Part shown: positions 58,677 to 60,638 of the stretch, in pieces | How positions within the stretch are numbered: the stretch's first letter is position 1 | Layout: the number at the start of each line of letters is the position of its first letter | From: an uncultured beta proteobacterium | GTDB taxonomy: Bacteria > Pseudomonadota > Gammaproteobacteria > Burkholderiales > Burkholderiaceae_C | Reading direction: 5' to 3' | NCBI GenBank assembly: GCA_903828235.1 | Contig: CAIKLM010000023.1 | Location: 1-60,638 of the forward strand | DNA length: 60,638 nt | Notes under the pieces: model-generated | Databases searched by the model: none | What the model was told of the DNA's origin: nothing | Seen by the model: only the letters and a program-made list of their open reading frames with translations | Translations under genes and position numbers: made by a program

Positions 58677-59480
58677 ATGTTCGTCGACTCCCACTGCCAC
58701 CTCAGCTTCCCAGGGCTGCACGAGCGCATCGCCGACGTGCGGCGCGAGATGGCGCTGGCCCGGGTGGACCGCGCGATCTGCATCTGCACCACGCTGGAGG
58801 AGTTCGAGACCGTGCACGCGCTGGCGTGCGAGCACGCCGAGCTGTGGTGCACGGCCGGCGTGCACCCCGACAACGAGGGCGTTCGCGAGCCCACGGCCGA
58901 CGACCTGCTGGGCCTGGCCGCGCGGCCGCGCGTGGTGGCCATCGGCGAGACCGGGCTCGACTACTACCGCCTGGGCGACCGCAGCCAGGCCGACATGGCC
59001 TGGCAGCGCGAGCGTTTCGCCGTCCACATCGAGGCCGCGCGGCGCAGCGGCCTGCCCCTGGTGGTGCACACGCGGTCGGCCAGCGACGACACCGTCGCCA
59101 TGCTGCGCAGCGAGGGGCGGGCAGGGGTGGGCGGGGTGTTCCACTGCTTCACCGAGACGGCCGAGGTGGCGCGGGCAGCGCTGGACCTGGGCTTCTACAT
59201 CTCGTTCTCGGGCATCCTGACCTTCCGCAACGCCGAGGCGCTGCGCGACGTGGCCCGTTGGGTGCCCCTGGAGCGCTGCCTGATCGAGACCGACAGCCCC
59301 TACCTGGCGCCGGTGCCGTTCCGCGGCAAGACCAACCAGCCGGCCTACGTGCCGCACGTGGCGGCGCAGCTGGCCCAGCTCAAGGGCCTGTCCGTCGAGG
59401 ACGTGGCTGACGCCACCAGCCGCAACTGCGAAGCCCTGTTCACCCGCCTGGGGCCCGCGCCGGAGACCGCCCGATGCTAA
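58677..59480 (+). CDS. TatD-family metal-dependent DNase
   Basis: A 267-residue TIM-barrel hydrolase of the TatD/YcfH family with all metal ligands: DSHCHLSF at the N-terminus, GETGLDYY, VVHTRSA, FHCFTETAE and IETDSPYLAPVP. These enzymes act as 3'-5' exonucleases or deoxyribonucleases. The holB-pilZ-tatD order points to the YcfH subgroup. The ATG 33 bases after pilZ gives MFVDSHCHL. Its last seven bases overlap the ankyrin gene. Confidence 0.94.
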   Translation: MFVDSHCHLSFPGLHERIADVRREMALARVDRAICICTTLEEFETVHALACEHAELWCTAGVHPDNEGVREPTADDLLGLAARPRVVAIGETGLDYYRLGDRSQADMAWQRERFAVHIEAARRSGLPLVVHTRSASDDTVAMLRSEGRAGVGGVFHCFTETAEVARAALDLGFYISFSGILTFRNAEALRDVARWVPLERCLIETDSPYLAPVPFRGKTNQPAYVPHVAAQLAQLKGLSVEDVADATSRNCEALFTRLGPAPETARC

Positions 59481-60127
59481 GAATGTGGTTGAAGTTCATC
59501 GTGTACGCGATTGTCGTCACAGCATTTTTGCCGTCGACCGCACAGGACGACGGGGCCTTCTTCCGGGCCGTGAACCTGGACGACGAACGGGGCGTGCGGA
59601 ACTGGCTGGCCGCCGGTGGCGATCCCAACCGGGCCGACGCGCGGGGCCAGACGGCGCTGATCCTGGCCATGCGCGACGAGTCGTTCAAGGTGGCGGCCGT
59701 GCTGCTGGACCACCCGGCCACGCGCATCGACGCCACCAACGCGGCCGGCGAGACGGCCCTGATGATGGCCGCCCTCAAGGGCCACCTGGCCTGGGTGCAG
59801 CGCCTGGCGGCCCGGGGCGCGGCGCTGCGGCGCGAGGGCTGGACGCCGCTGCACTACGCCGCCAGCGGGGGCGGCTTCGACGTCGTGCGCTGGCTGCTGG
59901 ACCAGGGCGTGCCCGTCGACGCGCCGGCGCCCAACCGCAGCACGCCGCTGATGATGGCGGCGAGGTACGGCGCCAGCGAGTCGGTGGAACTGCTGCTGGC
60001 CAGAGGGGCCGACCCGCGCCCGCGTAACGACCGCGGCATGGATGCGGCTGACTTTGCGCGCGGTGCCGGGCGCGATGCGCTGGCCGAGCGGCTGACGGCC
60101 CTGGCCGCGGCCGCGCCGCGCCCCTGA
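59474..60127 (+). CDS. Secreted ankyrin-repeat protein
   Basis: A 217-residue protein with an N-terminal hydrophobic signal (MLRMWLKFIVYAIVVTAFLPSTAQ), then about five ankyrin repeats: GDPNRADARGQTALILAM, ATNAAGETALMMAALKGH, REGWTPLHYAASGGG, PNRSTPLMMAARYGA and PRNDRGMDAADFARG. Such proteins in the periplasm mediate protein contacts; an ankyrin protein after tatD is common in Burkholderiales as far as I recall. It overlaps tatD by seven bases. No catalytic domain is present. Confidence 0.9.
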   Translation: MLRMWLKFIVYAIVVTAFLPSTAQDDGAFFRAVNLDDERGVRNWLAAGGDPNRADARGQTALILAMRDESFKVAAVLLDHPATRIDATNAAGETALMMAALKGHLAWVQRLAARGAALRREGWTPLHYAASGGGFDVVRWLLDQGVPVDAPAPNRSTPLMMAARYGASESVELLLARGADPRPRNDRGMDAADFARGAGRDALAERLTALAAAAPRP

Positions 60128-60209
60128 GGCGTTTCGTCATCGATTTCACGCTGTTGCGCGCGACGCATCGTCGGAAGTCACCTGACACGCGGTATCGGCG
60201 GCCGCCGTC

Positions 60210-60238
60210 TTCGCAAGCCCGTCGCTCGCGCGTAGAGT
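60210..60238 (+). promoter_or_regulatory. Possible promoter of the small downstream gene
   Basis: TTCGCA (60210-60215) and TAGAGT (60233-60238) with 17-base spacing, about 40 bases upstream of the start codon at 60278. Both boxes are weak matches; spacing and position are the main support. Confidence 0.35.
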
Positions 60239-60277
60239 GGGTTTCAGTGCCATGCCGGCACGCCCGAGGAGTTCCTC

Positions 60278-60484
60278 ATGTCGCAACAGGCCCCGTCGCG
60301 CAATCCGTTCATGCTGATGACCAACCCCGAGGTGGTGTTCGCGGCGGTCGAGAAGTCCGAGCGGCTGGGGCAACTCAACCGACACCTGTGCCGCCCGCTG
60401 GACCGCCCGAGTCCCAGCACCGCCGGCCGGCCCGCGGCTTCGGACGACGACAGCGACGTCGACGCGGCCGACCCCGCCGATTGA
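60278..60484 (+). CDS. Small conserved hypothetical protein
   Basis: A 68-residue protein: MSQQAPSRNPFMLMTNPEVV, a short amphipathic helix (FAAVEKSERLGQLNRHLCRPLDRP) and an acidic Asp/Ala-rich tail (DDDSDVDAADPAD). GAGGAG is placed 8-12 bases before the ATG and a terminator follows 56 bases after the stop, so it looks like a self-contained real gene. I recall short proteins with this NPF..LDRP pattern in Burkholderiales, but no function is known to me. Confidence 0.72.
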   Translation: MSQQAPSRNPFMLMTNPEVVFAAVEKSERLGQLNRHLCRPLDRPSPSTAGRPAASDDDSDVDAADPAD

Positions 60485-60540
60485 CACAGGCGGCGTCGGG
60501 CGGCCCCCGCGGCGGGTGGGCCACCGGATGGGCATTGGCG

Positions 60541-60562
60541 AGGGCGCTGCGGCGCCCTTTCT
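60541..60562 (+). terminator. Rho-independent terminator after the small gene
   Basis: AGGGCGC (60541-60547), loop TGCG, GCGCCCT (60552-60558), then TTTCTC. The region to the window end (60563-60638) is less GC-rich and holds TATATT, but no gene could be assigned. Confidence 0.65.
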
Positions 60563-60638
60563 CATGCGCCTGACACTGAGTACGATGTATATTCTGTTGC
60601 GTCATATTCGTTGATGCGGATGGGGAATCCAAGCATTC

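Overview
The window is chromosomal DNA from a very high-GC betaproteobacterium. I infer the order Burkholderiales, probably the Rubrivivax/Leptothrix/Ideonella group. This rests on the infB-rbfA-truB-typA order, the holB-pilZ-tatD order, Burkholderiales-type conserved families (DUF4936, a probable DUF3138 barrel protein), a C-rich hairpin repeat of a kind I associate with this order, and uniform GC-rich codon use. I see no tRNA, rRNA, CRISPR array, insertion sequence, phage gene or integration boundary, and all genes appear intact except infB, which is cut by the left edge.

Layout. (1) 1-6.5 kb: translation genes infB, rbfA, truB, typA and a DMT-type transporter. (2) 6.6-19.3 kb: an acyl-lipid and acyl-CoA block with a wax ester synthase/DGAT, two alpha/beta hydrolases, a PatZ-like acyl-CoA synthetase-GNAT protein, a YqhA-like membrane protein and a 1,863-residue propionyl-CoA synthase that fuses ligase, dehydratase and reductase. 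(3) 19.4-24.2 kb, minus strand: a secreted caspase-like protease with a C-terminal FGE-fold domain, a HAD-II dehalogenase-like hydrolase and a two-domain ArsA ATPase without other ars genes. (4) 24.3-28.0 kb: dusA followed by mtnP-mtnA-class II aldolase, which fits the methylthioadenosine-to-DHAP shunt. (5) 28-44.9 kb, minus strand: a long putrescine uptake and gamma-glutamylation catabolic cluster (aminotransferase, PuuB, PuuD, PuuA, SpuC, PotFGHI, outer-membrane barrel, aldehyde dehydrogenase, second GS-like ligase, exporter), with a divergent Lrp/AsnC regulator and a ureohydrolase (probable agmatinase) just beyond. (6) 47-50 kb: a glutamine amidotransferase, isocitrate lyase with an unusually AT-rich, palindrome-rich promoter, and a DUF2059 protein. 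(7) 50-52.3 kb: a GntR(YtrA-type)-ABC operon with a clear operator. (8) 52.5-60.6 kb: an HSL-type hydrolase, a thioesterase-GNAT fusion, ygfZ, mltG-tmk-holB-pilZ-tatD, an ankyrin protein and a small conserved protein.

How the parts may work together. The most interesting element is the propionyl-CoA synthase. It would take 3-hydroxypropionate to propionyl-CoA in one polypeptide. A Pat-type protein acyltransferase is encoded just upstream, and the ligase domain carries a P-x4-G-K acylation motif, so post-translational control is a specific and testable idea. A TTC-N3-TTGCAA-N3-GAA palindrome lies in the 407-base gap in front of it. The putrescine cluster looks complete for import and conversion to succinate semialdehyde or GABA. 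The methylthioadenosine operon lacks dehydratase and dioxygenase genes nearby, so the aldolase route is favoured. All functional calls come from recognising sequence motifs by eye; no database search was run.
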